NCBI RefSeq assembly: GCF_008801405.1
Contig: NZ_VZPV01000002.1
Span: 248,001 to 312,000, forward strand
Origin: Ralstonia insidiosa
GTDB taxonomy: Bacteria > Pseudomonadota > Gammaproteobacteria > Burkholderiales > Burkholderiaceae
Direction: 5' to 3'
Length of the DNA stretch: 64,000 nt
The notes under the pieces are model-generated. The model saw only the letters and a program-made list of their open reading frames with translations, ran no database searches and was not told the DNA's origin. The translations under genes and the position numbers were made by a program. This document shows positions 15,482 through 24,029 of this stretch, in pieces (position 1 is the first letter of the stretch; every line of letters begins with the position of its first letter).

Positions 15482-16702
15482 CTATTCCGCCCGCGCCGGC
15501 TCGGCCAGCGCGGCACGTTTGTTCAGGCGATCAATGAGGCCGAACATCAGCGGGTTCAGCAGGATCGACAGGATGGCCGCCGCCAGCAGCAGGCCACGGG
15601 CACGCACCGGCAGGATCTCCAGGCTGATGCCCAGGCCAATCAGGATGAACGAAAACTCGCCGATCTGCGCGAGACTGGCAGAAATCGTGAGCGCCGTGCG
15701 GTTGGCATGGCCGAAGGCGCGCACCACCGCAAACGCCGCCAGCGACTTGCCCACCACCACGATCAGCACGGTGCCCAGCACCGCCCAGGTGTCGTCAACC
15801 AGCACGCTCGGGTCGAACAGCATGCCGACCGACACAAAGAACAGCACCGAGAAGGCGTCGCGCAGCGGCAACGACTCTTCCGCCGCACGCTGGCTGAAGG
15901 GGGATTCGGCCAGCACCATGCCGGCAAAGAACGCCCCCAGCGCAAACGACACGCCAAACAGCACCGTCGCCCCGTAAGCCACGCCGAGCGCGGTCGCCAG
16001 CACCCCCAGGCGGAACAGCTCGCGGCTGCCGGTCATGACAATGCGTTCCAGCATCCACGGAATCACGCGGCGGCCCACCACCAGCATCAGCGCGGCAAAC
16101 GCCACCACCTTGCCCAGCGTGATGGCCAGCACCTTGATGATGTCCCACGCGCCCACGGTCGTGCTGCCCGCCCCGCCCAGCGCGCCCGAGAGCGCCGGCA
16201 GCAGCACCAGCGTCACCACCATCACGAGGTCTTCCACGATCAGCCAGCCGACGGCGATATGGCCTTCGTGCGAGCTATCAATGCCACGGTCTTCCAGCGC
16301 CTTGAGCAGCACCACCGTACTGGCCACCGACAGCGCCAGCCCGAACACCAGCCCGGGGCCCCAGTTCCAGTCGAGCAGCCACGCCAGCCCCATGCCCATC
16401 AGCGTGGCGAGTGCGATCTGCCCAAGCGCCCCCGGAATGGCGATGGACTTGACCGCCAACAGCTCCTTCATCGAGAAATGCAGCCCCACGCCAAACATCA
16501 GCAGGATCACACCCAGCTCGGCCAGCTGCGGCGCGAGGCTCTGGTCCGCCACGAACCCCGGCGTGAACGGCCCGGCAACGACTCCCGCCACCAGATAGCC
16601 CACCAGCGGCGGCAAGCGCAGCCGATGCGCGATGGTGCCGAAGATGAAAGCCAGCACCAGGCCACCGATGACGGTGGAGATGAGCGGGGTGTCGACGTGC
16701 AT
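15482..16702 (-). CDS. CPA2 family cation/proton antiporter (Kef-type membrane domain)
   Basis: Inner-membrane Na+/H+ or K+/H+ antiporter. The 406 residues are almost entirely hydrophobic, with about 12 segments, and begin with the CPA2 pattern LPPLVGYLVAGVVAGPFTPG. They also include LAELGVILLMFGVGLHFS, VASTVVLLKALEDR and the conserved VGWLIVEDLVMVVTLVLLP. The protein ends after the membrane domain: the cytoplasmic TrkA-N/RCK nucleotide-gated domain of KefB/KefC/YbaL is absent, so it is a short-form antiporter. The frame stops cleanly at a short polar tail, so this looks natural and not truncated. Ion specificity unknown. Confidence 0.9.
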   Translation of the reverse strand: MHVDTPLISTVIGGLVLAFIFGTIAHRLRLPPLVGYLVAGVVAGPFTPGFVADQSLAPQLAELGVILLMFGVGLHFSMKELLAVKSIAIPGALGQIALATLMGMGLAWLLDWNWGPGLVFGLALSVASTVVLLKALEDRGIDSSHEGHIAVGWLIVEDLVMVVTLVLLPALSGALGGAGSTTVGAWDIIKVLAITLGKVVAFAALMLVVGRRVIPWMLERIVMTGSRELFRLGVLATALGVAYGATVLFGVSFALGAFFAGMVLAESPFSQRAAEESLPLRDAFSVLFFVSVGMLFDPSVLVDDTWAVLGTVLIVVVGKSLAAFAVVRAFGHANRTALTISASLAQIGEFSFILIGLGISLEILPVRARGLLLAAAILSILLNPLMFGLIDRLNKRAALAEPARAE

Positions 16703-16944
16703 GCGTTCCTGTGAAGTTGGGGCGGATGGAAAGACGGGGTGGACCAGCGGAACAGCGGGATCGGGCCTGCGGGCCCTTGTGCGACAACGGCGGTGCCGAT
16801 TTGTTCATGTTGCGTCACAACTATAAGGGATGCGGCTTGGCAAACCTTACGAAGCAAATGTCATGCAGAAGACATCGCCGCCGGAATGTCGCTCCTACAC
16901 TGCGCCGCAGACCCGCTCCCGCCGGGCAGACCAGGAGACAACAC
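16703..16944. promoter_or_regulatory. Divergent promoter region, antiporter / CoA-transferase
   Basis: 242-bp divergent gap. A near-perfect palindrome GTTGCGTCACAAC lies at 16809-16821, just upstream of a CTATAAGG segment that could be a -10 box for the CoA-transferase operon. That operon encodes a Crp/Fnr-type regulator, but the spacing is shorter than a classical FNR site, so the link is only a suggestion. Confidence 0.35.
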
Positions 16945-17709
16945 ATGCGCTACGCCAACAAGGTCCTTTCCGTGGACGAGGCCATTGCCCACGTCCGCAG
17001 CGGCAGCCGGCTGATGCTGGGCGAATTCGTCGGCGCCGGTGAGCCCGCCTGCTGCATCGAGGCGCTGCTCGCCAGCAGCGTCAACCAGCTCACGCTCATC
17101 GCCAATACGGCTGGCCTGCGCGGCGGCTTCCTCAAGGCCCGGCTGTTTGCTTCGGGCCAGTTGGCGGAGTACATCGGCACGCACGTCGGCACCACGGATG
17201 AATCGACACAGGCTTACCTGAGCGACAGCGTGCGCGTGGCCGAATTCTTCCCGATGGGCACCTGGGCCGAGAAAGTGCGCGCGGGCGCGATGGGCCTGGG
17301 CGGCGCACTCGTGCCGGTGGGCGTGGGCATCCTCGACCAGCCGGGGATGTTCCCCGCGCGTGGCGCCCCCAAGCAGACGCTCACCGTGAATGGCATGACG
17401 TGCTTCGTGGAGCCGCCCCTGCGCGCCGACGTGTCGATCATCAAGGGCTGGCGCGCAGATACGTTCGGCAACGTGGAGTTTCGCGGCACGGCGCTGCAGA
17501 ACCAGCGCGACATCGCCATGGCGGGCGATTACACCATCGTCGAAGTGAACGAGATCGTGGAGGTGGGCACGATCCCGCCCGAGCGCGTGGGGTGCCCGGG
17601 CGTGTTCGTCAACGCCGTGGTGCAAGGGTTGTCGCTGGAAGACCAGCATGCGTTCTACAAGCAGCACTGGACCAAGCTCGGCCGCCTGCCGGCCGCCACG
17701 CAAGCCTGA
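16945..17709 (+). CDS. 3-oxoacid-type CoA-transferase, subunit A
   Basis: Alpha subunit of a heteromeric class I CoA-transferase that moves CoA from one acyl-CoA to another carboxylic acid. The 254-residue protein starts MRYANKVLSVDEAIAHVRSG. It shows a CoA-binding glycine loop at GAGEP (30-34), and the closing VNEIVEVGTIPPERVGCPGVFVNAVVQ typical of AtoD/GctA-like subunits. The ATG at 16945 has AGGAG seven bases upstream; the frame remains open upstream but without family similarity. It lies 30 bp before subunit B. The acyl acceptor is not evident from sequence. Confidence 0.9.
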   Translation: MRYANKVLSVDEAIAHVRSGSRLMLGEFVGAGEPACCIEALLASSVNQLTLIANTAGLRGGFLKARLFASGQLAEYIGTHVGTTDESTQAYLSDSVRVAEFFPMGTWAEKVRAGAMGLGGALVPVGVGILDQPGMFPARGAPKQTLTVNGMTCFVEPPLRADVSIIKGWRADTFGNVEFRGTALQNQRDIAMAGDYTIVEVNEIVEVGTIPPERVGCPGVFVNAVVQGLSLEDQHAFYKQHWTKLGRLPAATQA

Positions 17710-17739
17710 TCGCCCGACACCAAGGACAAGGAGACCACC

Positions 17740-18423
17740 ATGCAGCCGCTGCCCGAGCACCCCAAACAACGCATTGCCGCCCGCTGCGCGCAGGAATTGC
17801 GCGCGGGCGAAGTCGTCAACCTCGGCCTGGGCATCCCCACGCTCACGGCCAACTATCTGGATGCCGATGCTGGCGTCATCTTCCACACTGAAAACGGCGC
17901 CTTCGGCTTTGGCGGACGCCCGGCGCTGGACGCCATCGACAGCGACGTTACCAACGCCGGCTGCGAGCCGATCACGCTGCCACCCGGTGCGGCCATCATG
18001 GATCTCACCACCTCGCTCGGCGCGATGCGCAACGGCTACATCGACGTGACCATCCTCGGCGCGCTGCAGGTGGATGCGCTGGGCAACCTCGCCAACTGGG
18101 CGTGCGATCGTCACGGCAAGTGGTGGCCCGGCATCGGCGGGGCGATGGACCTGTGCTACGGCACACGCAAGGTGATTGCCGCGCTGGCGCATACCGACAA
18201 GCACGGCAACTCGAAGATCCTGCCGCGCTGCACGCTGCCGCTCACGGGCCAGGGTTGCGTCAAGGTCATCGTGACCGAGCACGCGGTGTTTGACGTGACC
18301 GACGCGGGGCTCGTGCTGCGTGAAATCCTCTCGCATGCGACACTCGCCGACATTCGCGCCATGACGGCGGCCCCCTTCACACTGGCGCCGCTGCTGCAGA
18401 CGCCCATACCGCTTGAGGCCTGA
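17740..18423 (+). CDS. 3-oxoacid-type CoA-transferase, subunit B
   Basis: Beta subunit carrying the catalytic glutamate of the class I CoA-transferase. E51 lies in the signature TENGAFGFGG; the GLGIPT loop at 29-34 helps bind CoA. The remaining 227 residues follow the AtoA/PcaJ/GctB pattern, including MDLTTSLGAMRNGYIDVTILGALQVDALGNLANW and GMDLCYGTRKVIAAL-like (GAMDLCYGTRKVIAAL). AAGGAG precedes the start. Subunit A is upstream, an isomerase-like gene is 9 bp downstream and a Crp/Fnr regulator follows, so these four form an operon, probably for breakdown of a carboxylic or aromatic acid. Confidence 0.92.
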   Translation: MQPLPEHPKQRIAARCAQELRAGEVVNLGLGIPTLTANYLDADAGVIFHTENGAFGFGGRPALDAIDSDVTNAGCEPITLPPGAAIMDLTTSLGAMRNGYIDVTILGALQVDALGNLANWACDRHGKWWPGIGGAMDLCYGTRKVIAALAHTDKHGNSKILPRCTLPLTGQGCVKVIVTEHAVFDVTDAGLVLREILSHATLADIRAMTAAPFTLAPLLQTPIPLEA

Positions 18424-18432
18424 GGAACGTTC

Positions 18433-19068
18433 ATGCCCACCACCGTCGACTGGTTCTTCGATGTCATCTCGCCGTTTGCCTACCTGCAGCTCGAGCAGCT
18501 CGACCGGCTGCAGGCAGCGCACGACATCGTCATCCGCCCACGCCCGATTGTGCTGGGCGCACTGCTGAACCACTGGGGCCAGAAGGGCCCGGCAGAAATG
18601 GCACCCAAGCGGGTGTTCACGTATCGGCATGCGCTCTTTCGCGCGCAACAGCTTGGCATGCCGTTTCGCATGCCGCCCGCGCATCCGTTCAACCCGATCA
18701 AGGCATTGCGGCTGACGCTTGCGATGGATGGCTCGCTCGATGCCGTGCGCGCGGTGTTCCGGCACATCTGGCGGGATGGCAACGATGTCGCATCGCCCGA
18801 GGGTTTTGCCGCGCTGTGCGAGGCGGTCGGCTTTCCCGAAGGCGTGACGGCTGTTGAGCAGCCTGCCGTGAAAGACGCCCTGCGTGCGCACACCGATGCG
18901 GCCATCGCGCTGGGCGTATTTGGTGTGCCCACGCTGGTACACGACGGCGAGCTGTTCTGGGGTGAAGACGCAACCGACATGTTCGTGCAGTGCCTTACCA
19001 CCGATTGGCTTGTCACAGCCGAAGTGCTGCGCGTGAGCACGTTGCCGGTAGGCATTCAACGTGGCTGA
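18433..19068 (+). CDS. DsbA-fold 2-hydroxychromene-2-carboxylate isomerase family protein
   Basis: A 211-residue cytoplasmic thioredoxin-fold enzyme of the kappa-class GST/HCCA-isomerase family. The active-site Ser position S13 is in FFDVISPFAYL, replacing the CxxC of true DsbA. Family hallmarks include the RPIVLGALLNHWGQKGP stretch, HPFNPIKALRL, and the cis-Pro loop GVFGVPTLVHDGELFWGED. Characterised members isomerise chromene carboxylates in naphthalene breakdown using glutathione, but many relatives act elsewhere. Its place after a CoA-transferase and before a Crp/Fnr gene suggests aromatic or cyclic acid catabolism. The Crp/Fnr start overlaps its end by 8 bp. Confidence 0.88.
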   Translation: MPTTVDWFFDVISPFAYLQLEQLDRLQAAHDIVIRPRPIVLGALLNHWGQKGPAEMAPKRVFTYRHALFRAQQLGMPFRMPPAHPFNPIKALRLTLAMDGSLDAVRAVFRHIWRDGNDVASPEGFAALCEAVGFPEGVTAVEQPAVKDALRAHTDAAIALGVFGVPTLVHDGELFWGEDATDMFVQCLTTDWLVTAEVLRVSTLPVGIQRG

Positions 19069-19765
19069 ACACGACACCAACTCGCGCCCCGGCATCAGCC
19101 GCGCGCGGCTTGCACATATTGCTGCCTGGTCGATCGACCTGCCCGGCGACGAGGCCGACCGCGCCTGCGCCGGCATCGTCGAAAAAACCTACGCGCGCGG
19201 TGCCTGCATCTGCCCGAAGAACACGCTACTGGAAAGCTGGACGGGCGTGGTCACGGGCCTGATCAAGATCGGCACGGTATCGCCCGAGGGGCGCAGCGTC
19301 ACGTTCACGGGCGTACCGGCCGGCGGCTGGTTTGGCGAGGGCACGGTGCTCAAAAACGAGCCGCGCCGCTACGACATCGTCGCGCTGCGCGACACGCGCA
19401 TGGCCTTTATGGAACGTGCCACCTTCATGTGGCTGGTCGAGAACAGCGTGGCCTTCAACCGCTTCCTGGTGAAGCAGCTCAACGAGCGGCTTGGCCATTT
19501 CATGGCGCTGCTCGAATACGACCGCCTGCTCGATGTCACGCCGCGCCTGGCCCGGTGTATTGCCTCGCTATTCAATCCGGTGCTCTACCCTGGCGCGGGC
19601 GACCACCTGGAGATCACGCAGGAAGAACTCGGCCTGCTCTCCGGCATGACGCGACAGGTGGCCAACCAGTCATTGAAGGCGCTGGAGAAAGACGGCGTGG
19701 TACGGCTGGAATACGGCGGCGTGACGGTGGTAGACCTCGATCGGCTGCGCAGCTACGGCGCCTGA
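19061..19765 (+). CDS. Crp/Fnr family transcriptional regulator
   Basis: A 234-residue regulator with an N-terminal cyclic-nucleotide-binding-like beta roll (about 40-130, with LLESWTGVVTGLIKIGTVSPEGRSVTFTGVPAGGWFGEG) and a C-terminal winged helix. The recognition region LTQEELGLLSGMTRQVANQSLKALEKDGVVRLEYGG spans about 180-220 (reading ITQEELGLL in this protein). There is no Fnr-type Cys cluster, so it is unlikely to bind an iron-sulfur centre. It starts with GTG inside the end of the isomerase gene, so translation is coupled. It probably controls the CoA-transferase operon, and perhaps the lipid cluster 160 bp downstream. Confidence 0.9.
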   Translation: MAEHDTNSRPGISRARLAHIAAWSIDLPGDEADRACAGIVEKTYARGACICPKNTLLESWTGVVTGLIKIGTVSPEGRSVTFTGVPAGGWFGEGTVLKNEPRRYDIVALRDTRMAFMERATFMWLVENSVAFNRFLVKQLNERLGHFMALLEYDRLLDVTPRLARCIASLFNPVLYPGAGDHLEITQEELGLLSGMTRQVANQSLKALEKDGVVRLEYGGVTVVDLDRLRSYGA

Positions 19766-19928
19766 TCACACCTGCCGCATTGTTATGGAATCTTCATTCA
19801 GCGCAACGACCTGCAGCCGCTAGAATCGCGGCACAACAAGACAAGATCGTTACGCTGCGGCACACGCACTGCGCTACCCGCAGCCGGAAGAGGAACCAGG
19901 GCGACGCACCACATGCGCGCCTGCATCT

Positions 19929-20915
19929 ATGCTGCCGATTCATCTGCTTTCCACCGGCAAGGCGCTGCCGGAGCAACGGGTCACGTCCGCAGAACTGGAT
20001 ACGCGCCTGGGCCATTCGGCCGGCTACGTACGCAAGAAGTCCGGCATTGACGTGCGCCACCACGCCACGCTTGCCGAGCACCAGTCAGCACTTGCCGGCG
20101 CCGCCGTACGCGATGCACTGCGCCGCGCGAATGTGCCTGCCGCCTCCATTGACCTGCTGATCTCCGCCTCGGGCGTGCAGGAGCAGGCGCTGCCCAATAC
20201 GGCCACGCGCATCCTGGAGCCTGCGGGGCTGCCCGCCGGCACGCCCGCGTTTGACGTCAACGCCAGTTGCCTGAGCTTTGTCACCGCGCTGCACGTGGCG
20301 GCCAATCTGCTGACGACGGGCGCGTACCGGCGCATTGCCGTTGTGGCTTCAGACCTTGCCTCGCGCGGCATCAACTGGAGCGATGCGGAAACCGCACTCA
20401 TCTTTGGCGATGGCGCGGCCGCTGTGATTGTCGAGGCCGCACCAGCAGCGTCCGGCGCCGGCATCCATGCCTATCGGATGGAGACCTACCCCGCCGGCAA
20501 GACCTTCTGCGAGATCCCAGCCGGTGGCACCCGCCGTAACCCGCGCACGGGCGCGCAGGCGTCTGATTACCTGTTCCACATGGATGGCAAGCGCGTGTTC
20601 AAGCTGGCCTCGCAGTTGATGGATGGTTTTCTCGATCGCCTGTTCGCCGGCAGCCGCTACACGCTGCGCGATATGCACGTGGTGGTGCCGCACCAGGCCA
20701 GTCACCTTGGCATGCAGCACCTGCGCAAACGATTGGGCGTGCCTGAGGCCAGCGTGGTCGACATCTATGCGCAACACGGCAACCAGGTGGCCGCATCGAT
20801 TCCCACGGCTTTGCATGAAGCCATCACAAGTGGACGCATTGCACCGGGCCGCCCAGTGCTGCTGGTGGGCACCGCAGCGGGGCTGACACTTGGCGGCATG
20901 GTGCTGACGACATGA
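19929..20915 (+). CDS. Beta-ketoacyl synthase III (FabH/OleA-like thiolase-fold)
   Basis: A 328-residue condensing enzyme joining an acyl-CoA or acyl-ACP to a second acyl unit. The full catalytic triad is present: C114 in DVNASCLSF, H255 in VVPHQASHL and N285 in HGNQVAAS. The FGDGAAAVIVEA stretch at about 159-170 is also typical of the family. It is not the housekeeping fabH: its neighbours are not fatty-acid-synthesis genes but an SDR, a hydrolase, an adenylating enzyme and desaturases. It opens a seven-gene operon in which all junctions overlap (next gene by ATGA). Inference: it makes the carbon skeleton of an unusual lipid. Substrate length and whether it condenses two fatty acyl chains, as OleA does, cannot be told. 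Confidence 0.9.
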   Translation: MLPIHLLSTGKALPEQRVTSAELDTRLGHSAGYVRKKSGIDVRHHATLAEHQSALAGAAVRDALRRANVPAASIDLLISASGVQEQALPNTATRILEPAGLPAGTPAFDVNASCLSFVTALHVAANLLTTGAYRRIAVVASDLASRGINWSDAETALIFGDGAAAVIVEAAPAASGAGIHAYRMETYPAGKTFCEIPAGGTRRNPRTGAQASDYLFHMDGKRVFKLASQLMDGFLDRLFAGSRYTLRDMHVVVPHQASHLGMQHLRKRLGVPEASVVDIYAQHGNQVAASIPTALHEAITSGRIAPGRPVLLVGTAAGLTLGGMVLTT

Positions 20916-21928
20916 CGACACTGGTGACCGGCGCCACGGGTGGGCTGGGTCGCAACGCTGTCGACGCGTTGCTGGCACAGGGTGCGCGCGTGCGTGCCAC
21001 CGGGCGCGATGGCGCGCAGCGTGACGCCTTTCTTGCGCGCGGTGCGGACTATGTGCCGGCCGATCTCGCACGCCTCACGCCGGCCTCGCTGGACGCGCTA
21101 CTGGACGGTGTCGATACGGTCTGGCATTGCGCGGCGCTGTCGTCGCCGTGGGGTGCCTATGACGACTTCTACGCGGCCAACGTGCGTGCAACGGCTGCCC
21201 TTGCCGAAGGCGCGGTCAAGCGCGGCGTCCGGCGCTTCGTGCATGTCTCCACGCCGTCGATCTACTTCGACTACCAGCACCACGCGAACCTGCCCGAGAC
21301 TTATCGCCCCGCCCGCTTCGCCAATCATTACGCGGCAACCAAGATGCTGGCGGAAGAGGCAATCCAGCGGCACGTTGCTGCGCAAGACGGCACACGCTTC
21401 GTCATCCTGCGCCCGCGCGGGCTGTTTGGTCCGCACGACCGCGTGGTGCTACCGCGCATCCTGCATCTGCTGAAGCTGCGTGGCGGCACGCTGCCCCTGC
21501 CGCGTGGCGGCGCAGCGCGCATGGACCTGACCTATCTGGAGAACGTGGTGCACGCCATGCAGTGCGCCACCACGGCCGACGTACCCAGTGGCGCCGCGTA
21601 CAACATCACCAACCACGCGCCTGCCACGCTCCGCGATCTGCTGGACCAGTTGCTGGGGCAGCAGCTTGGCTTGCGCTACCGTATTCGCGCCGTGCCGTAT
21701 CCGGCCATGGCGCTGGCGGCGCGCCTCATGGAATCGGCCAGTAGCATTACGCACCGCGAGCCGCTGCTCACGCGCTACAGCGCCGCCGCCCTGCACTACG
21801 ACATGACGCTCGCCAACACCCGAGCGCGCGCCGAACTTGGCTATGTGCCGCCCATCGACATGGCAGAAGGCATCCGCCGCACAGCCCACTGGTTACGCGA
21901 ACATGGCAACGGAATATGGCAACGCTAA
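20912..21928 (+). CDS. NAD(P)-dependent epimerase/dehydratase family (extended SDR, 3-beta-HSD/OleD-like)
   Basis: A 338-residue extended short-chain dehydrogenase. The dinucleotide loop GATGGLG is at 7-13, the catalytic Ser lies in HVSTPSIYFD (around 113), and the Tyr-Lys pair is Y140/K144 (YAATK). The later RMDLTYLENVVHAMQ segment is typical of 3-beta-hydroxysteroid-dehydrogenase-like and OleD-like enzymes. Next to a FabH-like enzyme, the natural role would be reduction of the beta-keto product to a beta-hydroxy acid or alcohol; this is inference. Its start overlaps the ketosynthase stop (ATGA) and its end overlaps the MBL hydrolase start by 13 bp. Confidence 0.9.
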   Translation: MTTLVTGATGGLGRNAVDALLAQGARVRATGRDGAQRDAFLARGADYVPADLARLTPASLDALLDGVDTVWHCAALSSPWGAYDDFYAANVRATAALAEGAVKRGVRRFVHVSTPSIYFDYQHHANLPETYRPARFANHYAATKMLAEEAIQRHVAAQDGTRFVILRPRGLFGPHDRVVLPRILHLLKLRGGTLPLPRGGAARMDLTYLENVVHAMQCATTADVPSGAAYNITNHAPATLRDLLDQLLGQQLGLRYRIRAVPYPAMALAARLMESASSITHREPLLTRYSAAALHYDMTLANTRARAELGYVPPIDMAEGIRRTAHWLREHGNGIWQR

Positions 21929-22722
21929 CCGTCTTTGAAGCCGGCTACTGCACGCATACCGCCTGTGTGGCGTTGCGCGGTGCGGGCCTGCGCACCTGCG
22001 CGTTTCCGGCACGTGCATGGCTGATCGAAGCCGCCGGCCGCCGCTGGCTGTGGGACACGGGTTATGCGTCGCACTTTCACGACCACACGCGCAGCGGCTT
22101 GTTTGCGATCTACCGCAAGGTCACGCCGGTGTACTTCGATACGTCCGAATCGATGGCGGCGCAGCTCGCGCAGCAGGGGCTGCGGCCGGCCGATCTGGAC
22201 GGGCTGATCGTCTCGCACTTCCACGGTGACCACGTGGCCGGTTTGCGCGACTTTCCCGGGGTACCCGTCATCTGCTCGGGCGAGGGCTGGATGCACTTGC
22301 GCGCGCTGCGTGGTGTCTCTGCATTGCGACGTGCCTTCGTGCCGGGGCTGATCCCCGAGGATTTCGAAACGCGCACGCGCTTTGTCGAGCAGTTCGAACA
22401 GGTCACGCTGCCGCCCGAGTTGGCGCCGTTCACATCGGCGTGGGCCGTGCCCGACAGCAACGGCGACGTGCTGCTCGTGCCGCTGCCTGGTCATGCCGCC
22501 GGGCACATCGGCGCGTTTGTCCGCACACACGATGGCTGGGTGCTGCTGGCGGCGGATGCGGCGTGGTCTCCGCTGAGCTATCGCGAGCTGCGTGGACCAT
22601 CGGTATTGGCGTACAGCATTATGGAAGACCGCCACGCCTACTTCGACACGCTGCGCAAACTGCACACGCTGGACGCAGGCGGCCACGTGCGCATTCTGCT
22701 CACGCACGAGGGCGCGCTGTGA
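21916..22722 (+). CDS. Metallo-beta-lactamase-fold hydrolase
   Basis: A 268-residue MBL-fold enzyme. The metal motif HFHGDH is at 101-106 (H101, H103, D105, H106). Further ligands are likely at H in PLPGHAAGH and D in LLAADAAW. The overall plan resembles N-acyl-homoserine-lactonase-like hydrolases (WLWDTGYASHF near the start, LIVSHFHGDHVAGL, VPLPGHAAGHIGAFV). No signal peptide. In this operon it could hydrolyse a thioester or lactone intermediate, taking the place that the alpha/beta hydrolase OleB holds in Ole clusters, but this is speculative. GTGA overlap with the next gene. Confidence 0.88.
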   Translation: MATLTVFEAGYCTHTACVALRGAGLRTCAFPARAWLIEAAGRRWLWDTGYASHFHDHTRSGLFAIYRKVTPVYFDTSESMAAQLAQQGLRPADLDGLIVSHFHGDHVAGLRDFPGVPVICSGEGWMHLRALRGVSALRRAFVPGLIPEDFETRTRFVEQFEQVTLPPELAPFTSAWAVPDSNGDVLLVPLPGHAAGHIGAFVRTHDGWVLLAADAAWSPLSYRELRGPSVLAYSIMEDRHAYFDTLRKLHTLDAGGHVRILLTHEGAL

Positions 22723-24029
22723 CCGCGTTCCACCGCCTGCTATGGTCGTACTGGCAGACACGCCGGTTGCAACCCGCCAACCGTGCCGCGCTGGAGGCGC
22801 ACCAGCAACACCAGATTGCGCGCTTCACGCAGCGTGTGCTCACGCGCAGCCCGTACTTCCGCGCCTACGCATCGAGGCCGATGCGCGAATGGCCGCTGAT
22901 GGACAAGGCCACGATGATGGCCAACTTCGACACCATGAACACCGCCGGCCTACGCCTGGACGACGTGTTGGCCTGCGCCCGCCAGGCTGAACAATCGCGC
23001 GACTTCCGGCCGATGGTCGGCCCGTATTCGGTGGGCCTGTCTTCGGGCACGTCGGGCGGGCGCGGCGTGTTTGTCGTCAGCCCTGCGGAGCGCGCCCAGT
23101 GGGCGGGCACTCTGCTCGCCAAGCTGTTACCGCGCGGGCTGCTGCACGGTGAACGTGTCGCCCTGTTCCTGCGTGCCAACAACAACCTGTACACGGCGGT
23201 GCGCAACCCGTGGCTGACGTTCGCATTCTTCGATCTGTTTGCGCCGTTCGCGTCGCACCGCGCGCCGCTGGAGGCATTGCGGCCAACCATCGTCGTGGGG
23301 CCGGCGCAGGTGCTGCGCGCGCTGGCGCTGGAGAAGCTGGCAGGCCGGCTGGACATCGCGCCAGTACAGGTGCTTTCCGGCGCAGAGGTGCTGGAACCGA
23401 TGGACCGCGCGCTGCTGGCGCAGGCCTTCGGCAACGTGGGCGAGGTCTACCAGGCCACCGAGGGTTTCCTGGGCGCCACCTGTTCTCACGGCACGCTGCA
23501 CTTGAACGAAGCACACGTGCACATCGAGCCGCAGTGGCTGGACGAGCGTCGCTTCGCGCCCATCGTCACGGACTTCACGCGCAGCACGCAGCCCATCGTG
23601 CGCTACCGGCTGGATGACATCCTCATCCGCCGCAACCCTGCGCTGCCGCCCTGCGCGTGCGGCAACCCTGCGATGGCCATTGAGCGCATCGAAGGCCGCT
23701 GTGACGACACGCTGGTCCTGCCCGCGCACGGCGGCGGCACTGTCACGCTGTTTGCCGATGTGTGCTCGCGCGCCCTGGCGCAAGCACTGCCGCTGCAGGC
23801 CGACTACCGCCTGGTGCAAACCGATGCGCACACGCTGGCGCTCTCCGTCAGCCCCAACAGCGCTGACATCGTGCGCGCATGCCAAGCCCATCTGGCCGAC
23901 GTGTTTGCCTGCCAGGGCATCGACATGACACGCGTGACATGGCACCCGGCACCGCAAGACATTGCGACCGATTTCACCACCAAGCGGCGTCGCATCGTCC
24001 GGCTTGCAGCATCAGGAGTCGCGCAATGA
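22719..24029 (+). CDS. F390-synthetase/CapK-like adenylate-forming enzyme
   Basis: A 436-residue member of the PaaK/CapK/F390-synthetase branch of adenylate-forming enzymes, which activate a carboxylate with ATP. The ATP-binding loop SSGTSGGRG is at 108-116; further matches are VYQATEGFLGATC (A5-like region), and IVRYRLDDILIRR, the typical YRLxD motif. A CACGNP segment near 300 is common in this branch. The GTG start overlaps the MBL stop (GTGA); the frame is open far upstream but only because it runs across the MBL gene. It may activate the fatty or beta-hydroxy acid made upstream. OleC, which forms a beta-lactone, is a distant functional parallel only. Confidence 0.85.
   Translation: MTAFHRLLWSYWQTRRLQPANRAALEAHQQHQIARFTQRVLTRSPYFRAYASRPMREWPLMDKATMMANFDTMNTAGLRLDDVLACARQAEQSRDFRPMVGPYSVGLSSGTSGGRGVFVVSPAERAQWAGTLLAKLLPRGLLHGERVALFLRANNNLYTAVRNPWLTFAFFDLFAPFASHRAPLEALRPTIVVGPAQVLRALALEKLAGRLDIAPVQVLSGAEVLEPMDRALLAQAFGNVGEVYQATEGFLGATCSHGTLHLNEAHVHIEPQWLDERRFAPIVTDFTRSTQPIVRYRLDDILIRRNPALPPCACGNPAMAIERIEGRCDDTLVLPAHGGGTVTLFADVCSRALAQALPLQADYRLVQTDAHTLALSVSPNSADIVRACQAHLADVFACQGIDMTRVTWHPAPQDIATDFTTKRRRIVRLAASGVAQ

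Noticed and set aside
16861..19176. A 771-codon open frame on the minus strand across the CoA-transferase operon
   Set aside because: It lies exactly opposite four genes with clear families and ribosome-binding sites. The translated product is rich in Arg, His and Gln and has no domain, so it is a GC-driven antisense frame.
19929..20915. Housekeeping fabH
   Set aside because: Sequence is FabH-like but the neighbours are not fabD, fabG, acpP or plsX; the operon context points to a special-purpose ketosynthase.
22440..22718. Upstream extension of the CapK-like gene
   Set aside because: It only reads across the MBL gene in another frame; the GTG at 22719 overlapping the MBL stop fits the coupling seen across the operon.
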